A stretch of DNA of 64,000 nt from Polytrichum commune (lineage: Eukaryota; Streptophyta; Polytrichopsida; Polytrichales; Polytrichaceae): the NCBI GenBank assembly GCA_950295325.1, contig OX485805.1:28197501-28261500 (forward strand). Direction: 5' to 3'. Position 1 is the stretch's first letter, and each line of letters starts with the position of its first letter. Below the pieces are notes generated by a model. The model did no database searches and was not told the origin of the DNA. It saw only the letters and a list, made by a program, of their open reading frames with translations. This document shows positions 46,785-57,994 of this stretch, one piece after another. The position numbers and the translations under genes are program-made.

Positions 46785-47900
46785 AGTGGGCTTTCAAGCA
46801 ACCTTCAATTTATAGAGCAATCTTCTTCGTGTAGATTGTTTTCAATTTGGTATTTCACTTTTAACACGACCCCTTTAAAGCCGGCATTCCATTTTGACAC
46901 ATTAAAGATTCGTCAACATCTTCATAATTTGAACTTTGAATGTGAGCTTGGTGAAAAACAAGTATCAAACTACCGATGAGTGTGAGTTTAAGTTTTCAAC
47001 TCGAGCATTGATATTGGTAGTCAACAATTGGTAGTCACAGCTGCAACTGCCAAAAGTTGAAAAGTCTTGTAAGTTAGTCCCTGACCAGGAATAGATGTTG
47101 TGCTCTTTGGCCTTGGCCCCATCCAATCTTACCAAGGTAAAGGGACCCTAGTATGAATTTGGACACCATAGGGTTGTAATCTTTACTCACTTTGAGGTCT
47201 TTGATGGTTATTTCGGACTTGAATTTGCAAAAAGAAATTATTGTTTGTTTTATGATATATTTGATTCTATTTTGAAAACTTTTATACATGGAGGAGCATT
47301 GTTTTTGGTCGTCACTGGTTGCTAGTTCCAGCCACGAAAAAACCCCACCCTTCCCATGCACCACAACTTTAATGACACTTGCAATATGGTCACAAGTCAC
47401 CAAGTTGCTAATCATAATGAAGTCGAGTCCTATTACCTAAGCCAACCTATGTCAATGTTTGATTACCTCCATACCAACCAAAGGTCCAGTTCAACCACAT
47501 GGTGTGCTGCAAGTGGATTTAAGATCATGAACAAATCTTTGATGCCACAGTTTATACACAAACGCAATTGCAAACACTTGAATCCCACACCATTTATCTT
47601 AAACCCTCCACATCGAACGAGCATAATGAGGCGCCTAAGCTCCTTGATCCACACTTAACTCAAAAACCAAAAACCAAAACCCTCGGGCTTTAAGAATACT
47701 TGATGTTGTAACTGTTGGTTGAGAATGTAAGTTTTCACTAAGTAAAGTTATTTGCGGGCTTTAAGAATCCTCTGATGCTGCAGTTTACACAAATGCACAT
47801 GCAAACATTTGGATCCCACAACCGTCAACTGAATGCACCAAATGGTAAGGCCCAACTTCAACTTATTTAATAGTTTTGTTTAGTTTAATTTTATAGCATT
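46785..47900. other. Intergenic DNA, no supported gene
   Basis: Several frames of 60-120 codons exist in this AT-rich stretch, but none resembles a known family. A short duplication (GCGGGCTTTAAGAAT and CTCGGGCTTTAAGAAT) lies at about 47684 and 47754. Confidence 0.4.
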
Positions 47901-47904
47901 TAAA

Positions 47905-48055
47905 GTCACGTACTATATGGGGTTACGCAATGCTTTAACTTTTGACTGAGAATGTAAATTTTCATGAAGTTTTGGTGGAACATGAAGTCTATAATAAGAA
48001 GTTATGATCTTGTGTAATTCCATATAGTAAGTGACACTATATACCATACGGTGTC
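47905..48055. mobile_element. Family C foldback MITE, copy 2
   Basis: AAAGTCACGTACTATATGG, GGTTACGCAATGC pairs with the 48000-48055 end TGTGTAATTCCATATAGTAA, GTGACACTATATACCATA. It is shorter and more diverged than the other copies. Confidence 0.55.
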
Positions 48056-48218
48056 CTATTCAACTAGTTATGTGTGTCACATACCTTTTCATGGTAGTGA
48101 TGCTTATTTGGAGGTGAAGCTAAGCATAAGATCTTTGATTACAATAAAGAAGAGAGCCTAGTTGAGATGGATGAACTCAAGTGCATGTGAAATTTATAGA
48201 AGTTGTTGCATATGCAAG

Positions 48219-48441
48219 ACTATACTAAATATTGTGTTTGTTGTCACTTACTATTTGGACTTTCACAATGCTATAAATATTCATTGTACATCTCATTTTT
48301 TTGTCAGCAGTGGTCAAATTGGTTGTTTGGACAATATAGAACATTAACATCTTTACTTAGTAAAAAAATACATCGGCAGTAGAAAAATATAGCAATGTGT
48401 AACCCAAAATAGTAATTGACTCTGAATACAATATTTAGTGT
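48219..48441. mobile_element. Family C foldback MITE, copy 3
   Basis: ACTAAATATTGTGTTTGTTG, TCACTTACTATTTGGAC at the left pairs with GTAACCCAAAATAGTAATTG, ACTCTGAATACAATATTTAG at the right. It lies only about 165 bp from copy 2. Confidence 0.65.
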
Positions 48442-48444
48442 AAA

Positions 48445-50325
48445 TATAGCATTGCATAACTCCAAATATTAACACACACTAATTGGGATGAACGGTGTAG
48501 CTTACATGTTTCCAATATTCCCAGATTTTAGGCTCATGCAAGAGGAAATTAGATTAAACACACGGAGCAGATAACTTAACTAATGCCTTGACTAATAACT
48601 TGACTAATGAAGACCCATTATGCATTGAGTCATAAATTCTAAAAATACCTGCAATCCTAGATAATTTTCTCCCACCTCATGTGTGCCATTAGAAGTCTCT
48701 TAGTTACACAAAACATGTCAATAAGTTTAAACATGTAGAAGAATTGTTTGTCAAATTTCCAAATTTGAAGAGCTACCTACCACTTTACATACAAAATTAA
48801 TAGCAAACTCCTCCCCCAATCCCACTTCATATTAGAAGCAAATGCCCACACAAAGAAATGGTTATTTGTGCCCATATTGTTGCAAAATGTGTCCATCATT
48901 GTCTCCTCATTTGCCAATTTTGTTTGTTTGAAGTAAAGGCCCCATGTTCAAAATAAATGAACATGTCTTGCTGCCCAACGAGCATGAAAATAAAAAAATA
49001 CCCCAAAAAGTAAAATTTGCATGCCTCATTGTCATCCTTGGATTCATCCATTCATTCCTCTTTTGCGAGCTTTTCTATTGGAACATGACTACAATGAATG
49101 TTATATTTAGTGTCACTTACTATTTGAAATTATGCCAAATAAAAGCTAACATAACTCAACCTAACACAAGCAACGTTGAGAATAGCAAGATTGAAGTGCT
49201 TTTAGGATTGTCTTCACAAGAGCTTCATTGTCAAGAACAAATTCATACCACCATTGATAATCATTAATGCAAAATAAAAATTCTGTTGTATTTTCTTAAT
49301 TTCAATATATTTTGGTACAATGATATAGTCACCGAGCCGGTGTCTAGCACATGCCATCACTAGTAAGGTAATATGGAGGTAAGATTGGTAGGGCTCACTC
49401 AAAGAGCAACACCATATTCTGCGACATTGCAATGATGCAACATTGCGGATTCGTTATTCCATGATGCCATGTTGGTAGCTTTAGGTACCAGGCAAGGTGG
49501 GCAAGTGTGGCATTAGTATATTCTTGGAGGAGGGGGGGGGGATCCAATCAAATGGACACAAAATCTACCAACCTAGCAGATGGTTAAAGGAGAAAGAGTT
49601 ATCATATACGAGCAAACCTCTCATCCATCCGACACTTAAACTTGACCCCTATTGCTGATTCATCTCAAATGACCTCGAGTAGACTAATTCAGGATCTTTC
49701 AAACTAGATCCAGTGTCAAAACAACCAAAAAAAGCCTCCTGAATACACGCTACTCCATAGGTTATGTTTGATGAATGAGTAATTCTCTCTCTCTCCAACG
49801 ACCTAGACACACTCAAAAAGTTTACAGCCTCCTGCAGAGGTTACACCAGACAAAAAAATTCCATGTTACATATTTCAAAAAATGGTTGGAAGTGGGTTCA
49901 CAATCATTTAGGGGTAAGTAAGGTGCACTCAGAAAGAAATAATTCCAGTGTTGCTCTCTCAGTCACGTACCTACCTAACTTATTATGCAGTGACGATGGT
50001 GCACTTGTTACTTATGTCATTGTGTCTTTCTATATTTTTTTCTTATCTTTTCTTTTCCCCACATTGTAACACTAAGTACAGAACGTGGCTTTCTCGAACA
50101 CTTGGCTTTGATACAGATTTTTTCCTGTTGAAATCCATGGTCTTGTGGTTCACCATTGGAGCCATTTTGTCATTTGGATGATCATTAATTTTGTGTTATT
50201 ATCCTTCTAGATTATAATCACATTCTTGTGGCCCATAGTGTCATTTTATAATTTCGTTGGCCATACAAAAGGTTTGTGAAGATTTTGTTACATTTTTGGC
50301 TACTTTATTAGATATAGGTTCCATT
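48445..50325. other. Intergenic DNA with repeat fragments
   Basis: Holds a family C fragment at about 49095-49137 (ATATTTAGTGTCACTTACTA), a run of 10 G at about 49532, and at 49560-49740 a stretch similar to 57035-57160 (TCATCTCAAATGACCT.GAG). No gene. Confidence 0.4.
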
Positions 50326-50329
50326 CAAG

Positions 50330-50575
50330 CTTTATCATAATATCCAAGCACGCGTGGATCAGCTCGTTTGTTTGAAGGTATCTGTGAGAGACGAAGACAT
50401 TGTCATGACTTTGCCCGAGAGCTTATCGGCGTCGTATGAATACTTGATCATTGCCTTGGAGTCGATGCCGATGAAGGAAATATACGATGAACTACGTGAT
50501 GGTGCATTTGATGCACGAGATGTCAAAGCGCAGGGAGAAGGAGAGGGAGATGGTGCGCTCGAGCTTTGGCATTAA
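50330..50575 (+). pseudogene. Ty1/copia retrotransposon gag remnant
   Basis: Frames read VRDEDIVMTLPESLSASYEY, LIIALESMPMKEI and then, after a frameshift near 50487, MNYVMVHLMHEMSKRREKE. These match the copia gag (UBN2-type) pattern D.D.VMTLL.SLP.SYE..I.ALESMP..L, ...V...L.HE..KR. No zinc knuckle, protease, integrase or reverse transcriptase follows, so it is an isolated, frameshifted fragment. Confidence 0.7.
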
Positions 50576-50579
50576 GCTC

Positions 50580-52050
50580 GGTTTTCATTGGCAAATGACC
50601 CATGTAGAATATGCTAGTGATGTCGTCTACTTACACAACATTAAACAATGGCAAAGTTTCCCTCTGTTACACCAACGTGGGAAGCATAGAATCTTTGATT
50701 CCAGAGCCTCGATCAACTCTGATTCCAGCGATTTCAAATTCTTTGATCCTCATTTGCAACTGCCAACGTGTTCAAGCTTCCAATGCTCGAATCCATCGGT
50801 CAGATGGTTCCATGAGGAGGGAGATGTCCACATTAGCCTCATCTACCTTAGGCAATGAGGATCAAAGAAATGAGACAATTCCTAGTGGTTTGGTAAAGAA
50901 ATGAGGGAAAGAAATGAGGCAATTCCTAGTGCTTTGGTACTTGATGGCTTAGGGGTTGTCCTTGGCCGGTGAGGTGGGGGTGGTCCTTAGCTCAGTTAGG
51001 TGGCTTGGCGGGTTGTCCACCGTGGGGTCCTTGTTACTTGGTTCTTTGTTACTCTCTACATGGCAGTGTGACGCATCCGAGGGGCTCTGCCTCCCCCCTC
51101 CCCGTTCTTCAAGTGCCGTTCCTTGGTTCTTAATGCATCATCGGCTTTGGCTTTTTGGTGTTCTGTCTCAAACATCAAATAGAAAATAAGTGTAAATCGC
51201 ATCCTGCATGTTTCCATGAGTTGGTGCAGTGGCCAAATCCTCAACACGATCCTCCTGGTCGGTCTGTCTCTATGTTATTGCCTAAAGAGCCAATCAGGTA
51301 GCCATAGCCTGTGATTCCTCCTGAGTCATCACCCCTCATTCCATGACAAACTTACAACAGCCAGTGATCATATCGACCCCCCACTCCTCCTCATCACACT
51401 ACCCATTCATGCTCGATTCAATTGAATATGTATTGGGCCCCACTAGGAAATAAAGAGTCCCCTTTGCAACATACCTTGCTCGTTTCGGGATTTGGTTCAA
51501 TACCAAGTGTAGCATGGCAACTTCGCTCATTTCGTTTGTCCTATTGGGCACGGCATACTATTTGGAGTGATGTGTTCCCGAAGTTGTTTAATGATTGCAT
51601 CATTGTCTTACCCAAATCATTAGAAGAAGTTTTGTCCATAACCATGTGTTGCAACTCGTCTATTGTAACTCTCCGTGGTGGAATATTATATAAAATACAT
51701 CATTTGGGTTGTCACCCTCTTCTATCGTAGCTTGCCATGACACTTGACCTACTCATTTGTCACAACGACATTGATTTTGGCATGTTGGCATGAACTATCA
51801 TTTGGAGTAAGAGTTAGTGCACCTTTTAGGTGAGGATTTCGTCTCTTCTCATACTATATACCTAGCTATAGTGCACGTCAAGGAGCAAAAAATGATTATT
51901 GTGGTAAAGAAGGGAATTCCCATTTAGGAAAATGTGCTTAGCAACATGTAACCCCAAATGGTAATCTGCACTTATAGGATAAATCACGGTGTTTGGGTGT
52001 TTAGGCTTGTAATGTCTTTGTTAGTTGGCCATTCCATGTAGGGTGGGTGT
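50580..52050. other. Intergenic DNA, possible retroelement debris
   Basis: Short frames follow the gag remnant (50600-50860) but could not be assigned. Repeated words GGTAAAGAAATGAGG and CTTGGT are seen near 50870-51040. A family C-like fragment occurs near 51930-51990 (AGCAACATGTAACCCCAAAT). Confidence 0.35.
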
Positions 52051-55000
52051 GAATTGCTCATATTGCTTTGTTGATGTTGTGTGTATGTGGAGTTGTTTTT
52101 ATTTTCCCCTCAAAGTTTTTGTTGTTTTCTTAGTGCGAAACCACCTTGTTGTTTGGTTCGTGAGGTGAGGGGTGGGTTTGGGCGAGTTATGTATTGTGTG
52201 TTCAATGCATTTGCTTAGGGAGTTTATGATTTGCTGGAATATTTCTTGGGTGGCTTACCATTCATTAGTTGTTATGTTATTGGTTTAAAGGTCATCGGTG
52301 AGTGTTTGTATTTCTCGGTTGCTTGCTTTGGAGAGCACTATTTGTAGTTGTTGGATGTTTTCTAGGGGTATGGAATATGTGATCCTTTGGTTGGTAGTAT
52401 GAGGGTGTGTTAATTTTGTGATGATGTTGTTGGGGCCTAGTTGTAGGTAGATGGGGTAGTAGTCTGAGTTTTGGTTATGATTGATTTGTGTGTGGCATAA
52501 ATTGTGAGCTTCTTGGGTTGAATTTGTTGTCTACGTACGTTGTGGATTCGTTTTTGTAAAGTTTGATTTCTTGTATCATTATGATGTGTAGTGGCTTTTG
52601 GATTGTATGTATAAGCTTTTGGATGTCTGGTAGGTTGGTGCTAATATGTCATGTGTTTCATGTAAGTTAGCTTAGATTTCAGGGTTCATGATTATATGTT
52701 ATGTGTATTGGAGTTGTAGTGGCGTGGGTGTTTGTGAGGCATTGGGGGTGATATAGCCTTTGATTTTGTATGTGTGCTCTTCTATTTCATATACTAGTTA
52801 TGGTGGGATAAAGGGGAGCTCACTCAATAGAGATTTTACAGTGATTGGCTAGCCCTCTGCTAGTTTTTTTTTGTTAATATGTGTGTATGTCACGTGTGTG
52901 GGAGAATGTTGACGGTGTTGGTTATTGGATATTTTTATGTGGTGTGCCAGGTTCAAGGGTCCTAAGTAGTGGTGTGGAGGGTTGGGGGTAGGTTTTGCAG
53001 GCGTCTTAGTAGGGTGAAGTTGCTTGGGTGGAGGCCTTGGATAGTATTTCATTGCAAGTTACGAGGATGGGGCTTATTGTGGTTATGAGCATGAAGAGTT
53101 TGTGGTGTGTTGTGTAAATAGTTAGGAGTTGCATGTGTGTAGCTAGGTGTGGTAGGTTGGATGTAACACGAGTGGTAGGGTGTTCTAGGTATGGGATAAA
53201 AAAGGTCCTCAAGGTGTTGATAATCCTCTTTGAGGTGTATGGTATTAGGGTGGGAGTGTTGTTTTTGTTTTTTGTGAATTCTTGAGGTTGGTGTTTCATG
53301 GTGGTTGAGATGGGGTCCAAGTTTAGTTGAACGTCCCCTCCGAGGAGGAGGATTTGTAGGTCATGGATGATGAGGCGTGCTTTTCATTATGTAGTAAGTT
53401 ATGCCCATTGATAGTGTACTATTTGGTGTGTGGGTAGAGTTGGTGCCGCATTGTGGGTATATGTGATTTTGCATGATATATGGTGTGAGTAGTGTATGGA
53501 TTAGTTAGCTCTTGTGTTTGTGTGATGCATTGTTTATGAGTATGTATGTGAGTTTGTATGTGAGTGAAGCTTTTGTGGTTAGAGGTTGTGTTTTGTTGTA
53601 TTGATGTGGTGCTTACAACTATTATGAGTAAGAGGGATTTCTTGGTGGTTGTGTAGATATGGTATCTTGTTTTTTTTGGATAGGACATATGGTGGGAGTT
53701 TGGAATTGGTACTTTCTTTTTTTATGCTTATGTGTAAGTTTGTGGGTTATGAGGATGCATTTTGGAAAAATCATGATAATCCATAGGAGAAGCTTGAGCT
53801 TTTTATTGATATGTAGATTAACACACAAAACAAGTAGAATGAGCCATTGTTGTGAAACTATGTGGGAGCTATTCATTGTGTGGTTGTAGCCTTGGTGTTG
53901 ATTGAAGGGGGTTGGGAAATCATCCGTGCGCACACGGGAGGGGGGGGGGGGGGCATGAAGTTGGAGTAGTGCGCCTCCAACGTGTGTGGATGAGCTTAGG
54001 ACTTGATGAATCGGAGCTACGAGGCTGGCGAGGGTGGTAACCATTGTTTGTGCTATGGCTTGCAACCTTTGGTTTTACAATTGGAACTCCATTGCCATGG
54101 CTCCCATTGCCAAGGCGACGCTTGTGGTTTGTGCTTTGAGTGTGTTGGTGGTGGTCTCCAAGCGTTTGTATGTGTTGAGGTTGATTGCACACACCATTGT
54201 GGCTATATATCTTTCCTCCAAGTTTCTCCTCCTAACCTTGCATAGTGCAGTTGAAATGTTTTTCAGCGAATGGTGGGTTGGTAAGTGCGGAGTTGTGCAT
54301 TGACTATATTTTTTGTGCGATTGTGTATCAGGTGGGAGTCTGGACGAGGCAAATGGCAGGAGGTTTGGCTCCGATCTGTCAGTGTTGTTGTGATGTGATA
54401 TGAAGTCAACACATTTTTTAAGGATGTATGCAAACTTTTTAGCCATTCAATGTAGATTGCGGTGTTACACATTGTATGTGACGCCACCCAACTTGTCTAT
54501 TCTCCTTGTGTTTGGGGGTGTGTCCGCAGCTCACTCCTAGTACATTCTCCTCGCCGAAGAGCTTTTTGATGACCTTCACCAATGGTAGATTGTGACTCTT
54601 TGTGGGGGAAGTTATTGACGACTAGGGTTGTGCTAATGTGTAGGTCGGACGGGTTGCCAGACTCGTGGTCTTAAGTGACACTAACCTTAAGATTCTCATG
54701 GTTGTAGACTAATCCATGTGCTATGATCGAGTCTTGTGTTTCTTCGGTGGCTAGTGTGAGAAATGCATAACCCTTCTCCACGTATGGTTTCATCGAAGTC
54801 AAAAAATTTTGATGCCTCCATAGTAGCTCTCCCTCACAAGTGTGTTGAAGATGCTATGTGTAGTGTGGTCTTGAAGTGTTGTGTCTTTGATGTGGAACCA
54901 AAGGTTTCCAGCTTTTGTGACTAGTTTGAAGCCTTTTTTTTTAATTTTGTTGATGACGCGTTTGCCCTTTTCTAGTTCCATCATGAACACTCGGTCTCCT

Positions 55001-55090
55001 CTGAAGAGTGTCAATCCATCCTTGAGTGGGTATTTGAGGTGAATTTTGAGGACATTTGCCCAATTCTTGGTAACTTGATTCAATCTAATA
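52050..55090 (-). mobile_element. Degraded LINE-like retroelement
   Basis: On the minus strand, 55083-54799 reads WANVLKIHLKYPL, LTLFRGDRVFMMELEK, GNLWFHIKDTTLQDHTT, and a different frame at about 54790-54660 continues EKGYAFLTLATEETQDSIIA. This is the style of the plant LINE ORF1/DUF4283 region. A coiled-coil-like stretch lies at 54270-53920. Farther along, ILLLGGDVQLNLDPIS (about 53390-53310), VTYTH and IMIQEIKLYKNE (about 52600) look like pieces of an endonuclease domain, but in an unexpected order. Stops and frameshifts are common. No reverse transcriptase was recognised. Confidence 0.5.
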
Positions 55091-55094
55091 TCAA

Positions 55095-56390
55095 TCAGGC
55101 TTGAGTAGTTTCTTCACTAAATACCAACATATGAGATCCATAGCAGACATCCTATAGCATTGAAAAAAAATAGCATATGTATGATTGTAATAGAATTGTA
55201 AATGTTTTGGTCGCACATGAGTGTGCTCCAGGTGTGCTCCAAGGCTCATGTGTTGACGCATTGCATGACTAATTGATTGTGGCATTAAAATTGATGTGCC
55301 ATGCTAATCAAAGTGTCCTCCGTGACTTGTCATGCGCAATCACAACAAAAAATCACTTGCACCTCTCTCCCCCCCCCCCCCCCTACATTGACAAAAGACC
55401 GCAAGGATCACCCCTCGAGAAACCAAGCTTCAAGCTCAGGTCCGGGCCTCGAGTCCCAAAGCAAGTCCTACATGAACGGGTAGTTTTGGATCCCAAGCTT
55501 CTCAAACCCAGACGCACCCTAATATGTACACTCCCAGTGTCTAGGGAGATTCGATAATCTAGTGTTTCCAAGTCCAACCAGTTACATGTTGACATCTTAC
55601 AGGTTTTCCCTTATTAAGTTGGGATGTATTCCATAGATTCCTCTAAAAGGATGGGTAATTTTCCTGAAGCCTTGAACTTCAACCCATCATTTTTGCAAAT
55701 GCAACCCGTTCATCTGTACCTGGCAACCGGTTCGCCCTGATTCTTCTTCTCGTATCATGACCGGGCTTAATTGTTTTACCCACTGCAGGCCCCAGGGTTT
55801 GACGAGTCACTCGTAACTGGCACCCTAACTTTTCAGCGTGCCCAGCCATATATTCCATGTAGGTGGTCGCCAGCAAAGGCCAGCTACATCCCAGCGTGTA
55901 GCATATAAATGAGATAAAAATCGAGGCCCGCCTCACAAACTTGTCTTACTTACCACACTCATGATGAAGCACATAAATATATAGATCCCAAACCACCACC
56001 ACATCCTCATCATCCTCATCATCATCCTGCTCCTCCTTTTTTGCGAAAGTTGGATCACTCAACCCTCCTTACATGTCCGGCTGCCACATTTGAATTGAAT
56101 GACAATCGAACCCAGTGAGTGATGCAATATAAGTATTGTGCATGTTATCATGAAGCTCCAATGTTAATTGAGTCACGTACACCATCATCTCTCTGGGCTC
56201 TGATGAAGAAGGCCGGCCTGCGGGAAGGAAAAGGAAAAGGAAAAGGAAAAGGAAAGGATTGGTTGATTACCGTGTAGATGGCATTCAAATGTCACTCCAC
56301 TCCACTCCACTCCTCTTATTGTTAGCCTGTTTGAATCATGGAGAATGATGAACCGAACCAACCCTAACCAGCATCATCATGTGCTTTGTA
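55095..56390. other. Intergenic repeat DNA
   Basis: Contains a run of about 14 C at 55369-55382, a family G repeat at 55548-55745, (ATC)n near 56004-56027, an (AAAAGG)n tract at 56227-56257 and CTCCA repeats near 56295-56311. No gene seen. Confidence 0.45.
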
Positions 56391-56400
56391 AGTATGTACT

Positions 56401-56938
56401 TTAGGGCCGGTTCGGATGGAGTCCCAAGTCCCAAGTCCCACTCATGTTAGCAAGTCCCAACGTGGAGGCAACGCTGCTAGAAATGTGGTTAGTTTCACGA
56501 CACGATGATTCGACACGAAGTGACCAGAATGACACGATCCCGACTCGGGTTTCGAGTCAGGCTCGTGTCATTATGGTCGCTTCGTGTCAAATCGTTATGT
56601 TATGAACTACCACGTTTCTAGTAGTGCAAAGTCCCAACTTTTGAACCTCCAGAAAGCATATTTTATGCTTATTGATTATTTTATTGCAAAAATACTCGTG
56701 GGACTTGTCTTGAGAGGTGGGTCTATCTATTTGCTCGACCTGACTCTCAACAGAAGTCCCAAGCCTCACTTCCAAAAAGCTTTGCCATGTAGGCATCCAT
56801 GTCATACTTGGGACTTAGGACTTGGGGCCCGTGTGAAGTGGCAAGTCCCAACTTCCATGCTCGCAACGGCTAAGATTGCATGGATGGACCTCAAGTGACT
56901 TGGGACTCAGGACTTGGGAACCCTTGTGAACCGGCCCT
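56401..56938. mobile_element. hAT-like non-autonomous element with AGGGCCGGTTC ends (538 bp)
   Basis: The left end has AGGGCCGGTTC and the right end GAACCGGCCCT, followed inward on both sides by repeated CCCAAGTC / GACTTGGG words. Flanked by TATGTACT (56393-56400) and TATGTACC (56939-56946), an 8-bp duplication with one mismatch. It is interrupted by a CACTA-like element at 56472-56626. Confidence 0.75.
56472..56626. mobile_element. Tiny CACTA-like MITE (155 bp) nested in the hAT-like element
   Basis: Left end CGCTGCTAGAAATGTGG and right end CCACGTTTCTAGTAGTG are inverted repeats whose right copy reads CACTACTAGAAACGTGG, a classic plant CACTA terminus. The 3-bp duplication CAA flanks it (56469-56471 and 56627-56629). 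The interior is almost wholly palindromic around TCCCGACTCGGG, built from GACACGA/TCGTGTC words. Confidence 0.8.
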
Positions 56939-57182
56939 TATGTACCTCCTTACAGTGGTAGCTTTAAGGACCTTTTCTCCCACTTGGTCAAAAACACTTG
57001 GGGTAATCTTGGCAAGAGATGTTCATGGAGAGAGAAGGGAAAGTAACATATTACGAGCGTACCTCTTATCCCATCCAACATAAAATCTTGCCGATACATC
57101 TCAAATGACCTTGAGGAGACTACTTCAGAGCTAATTCAAGTGTGATTTTTTTTTTAAAGTAACCTTTGGGTTGCATATTATT

Positions 57183-57735
57183 TCAAGTCTTTTGTGTTGG
57201 ATGAATGAAAGGTACGCTTGTATCAATGTTTCCTTTTCTCTAGAGATCACGACCTTTTAGATGGTCCTTGTAGTTATGCAAAGGAAGATTGAAGAAAGCG
57301 AGTCTAATCTGGGAACTCATCTCAAATTGACACCTATATTTGAGTGGTGTGCGGTTAGTGGATCAAAGAGCATGTCCACTAGCCTAGGCAACGCTAAAAC
57401 CTAAGACAATCTAATAAAAAGGACAAAGCACTCTCCACCATAGTCACCGGGGTCTAATTTCATCATTTGACCCCCACCGACTGTATGAATGAGAGATATG
57501 CTCGTATACAATAATTCCCTCTCTATGGAGATCATGATAATTGGGTCATTCCTTCTAAGTTATTGCAAAGGAAGATTAAAGAACGTGGGCTTGATTCAGC
57601 TACTTGTCTCAAATGGACACCTATTTATGAATCGTGTGCGGTTTAATGGATCTAAGAGCATGTCCACTAGCCCGGGCAACACTAAACCCAAACAATCTAA
57701 TAAAAGGGACATAGCAATCTCCACCATAGTCCCTG
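57183..57735 (+). repeat. Two direct tandem units of about 250 bp
   Basis: Both units contain GGATGAATGAAAGGTACGCT or GTATGAATGAGAGATATGCT, CTC(T)A(T)GAGATCA, AAAGGAAGATT, AAGAGCATGTCCACTAGCC, CAATCTAATAAAA and CTCCACCATAGTC. Period is about 295 bp. Non-coding. Confidence 0.7.
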
Positions 57736-57914
57736 GCAAAGACGGTCCTTTAGGCTACTTATGTATGAGACCCCATGTCTTGACAAATTTGAATAGAAAA
57801 ACTTTCGTCCGGAAGAAGAAGAAAATTCAATAACAATATTATATATATTGTTATACCAACAAATTGGTTTTTTGGACACTATGGAACATTAACAACATTA
57901 CTTGGTAAAAATTT

Positions 57915-57989
57915 ACATCAATGGTAAAAGGATATAGCATTGTGTAAATCTAAATAGTAAGTGATACTAAATATCATAATTAGTGTAGT
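57915..57989. mobile_element. Family C MITE, right-end fragment
   Basis: Reads TATAGCATTGTGTAAATCTA, AATAGTAAGTGATACTAAAT and ends AATTAGTGTAGT. The left half is missing. Confidence 0.5.
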
Positions 57990-57994
57990 TTACC

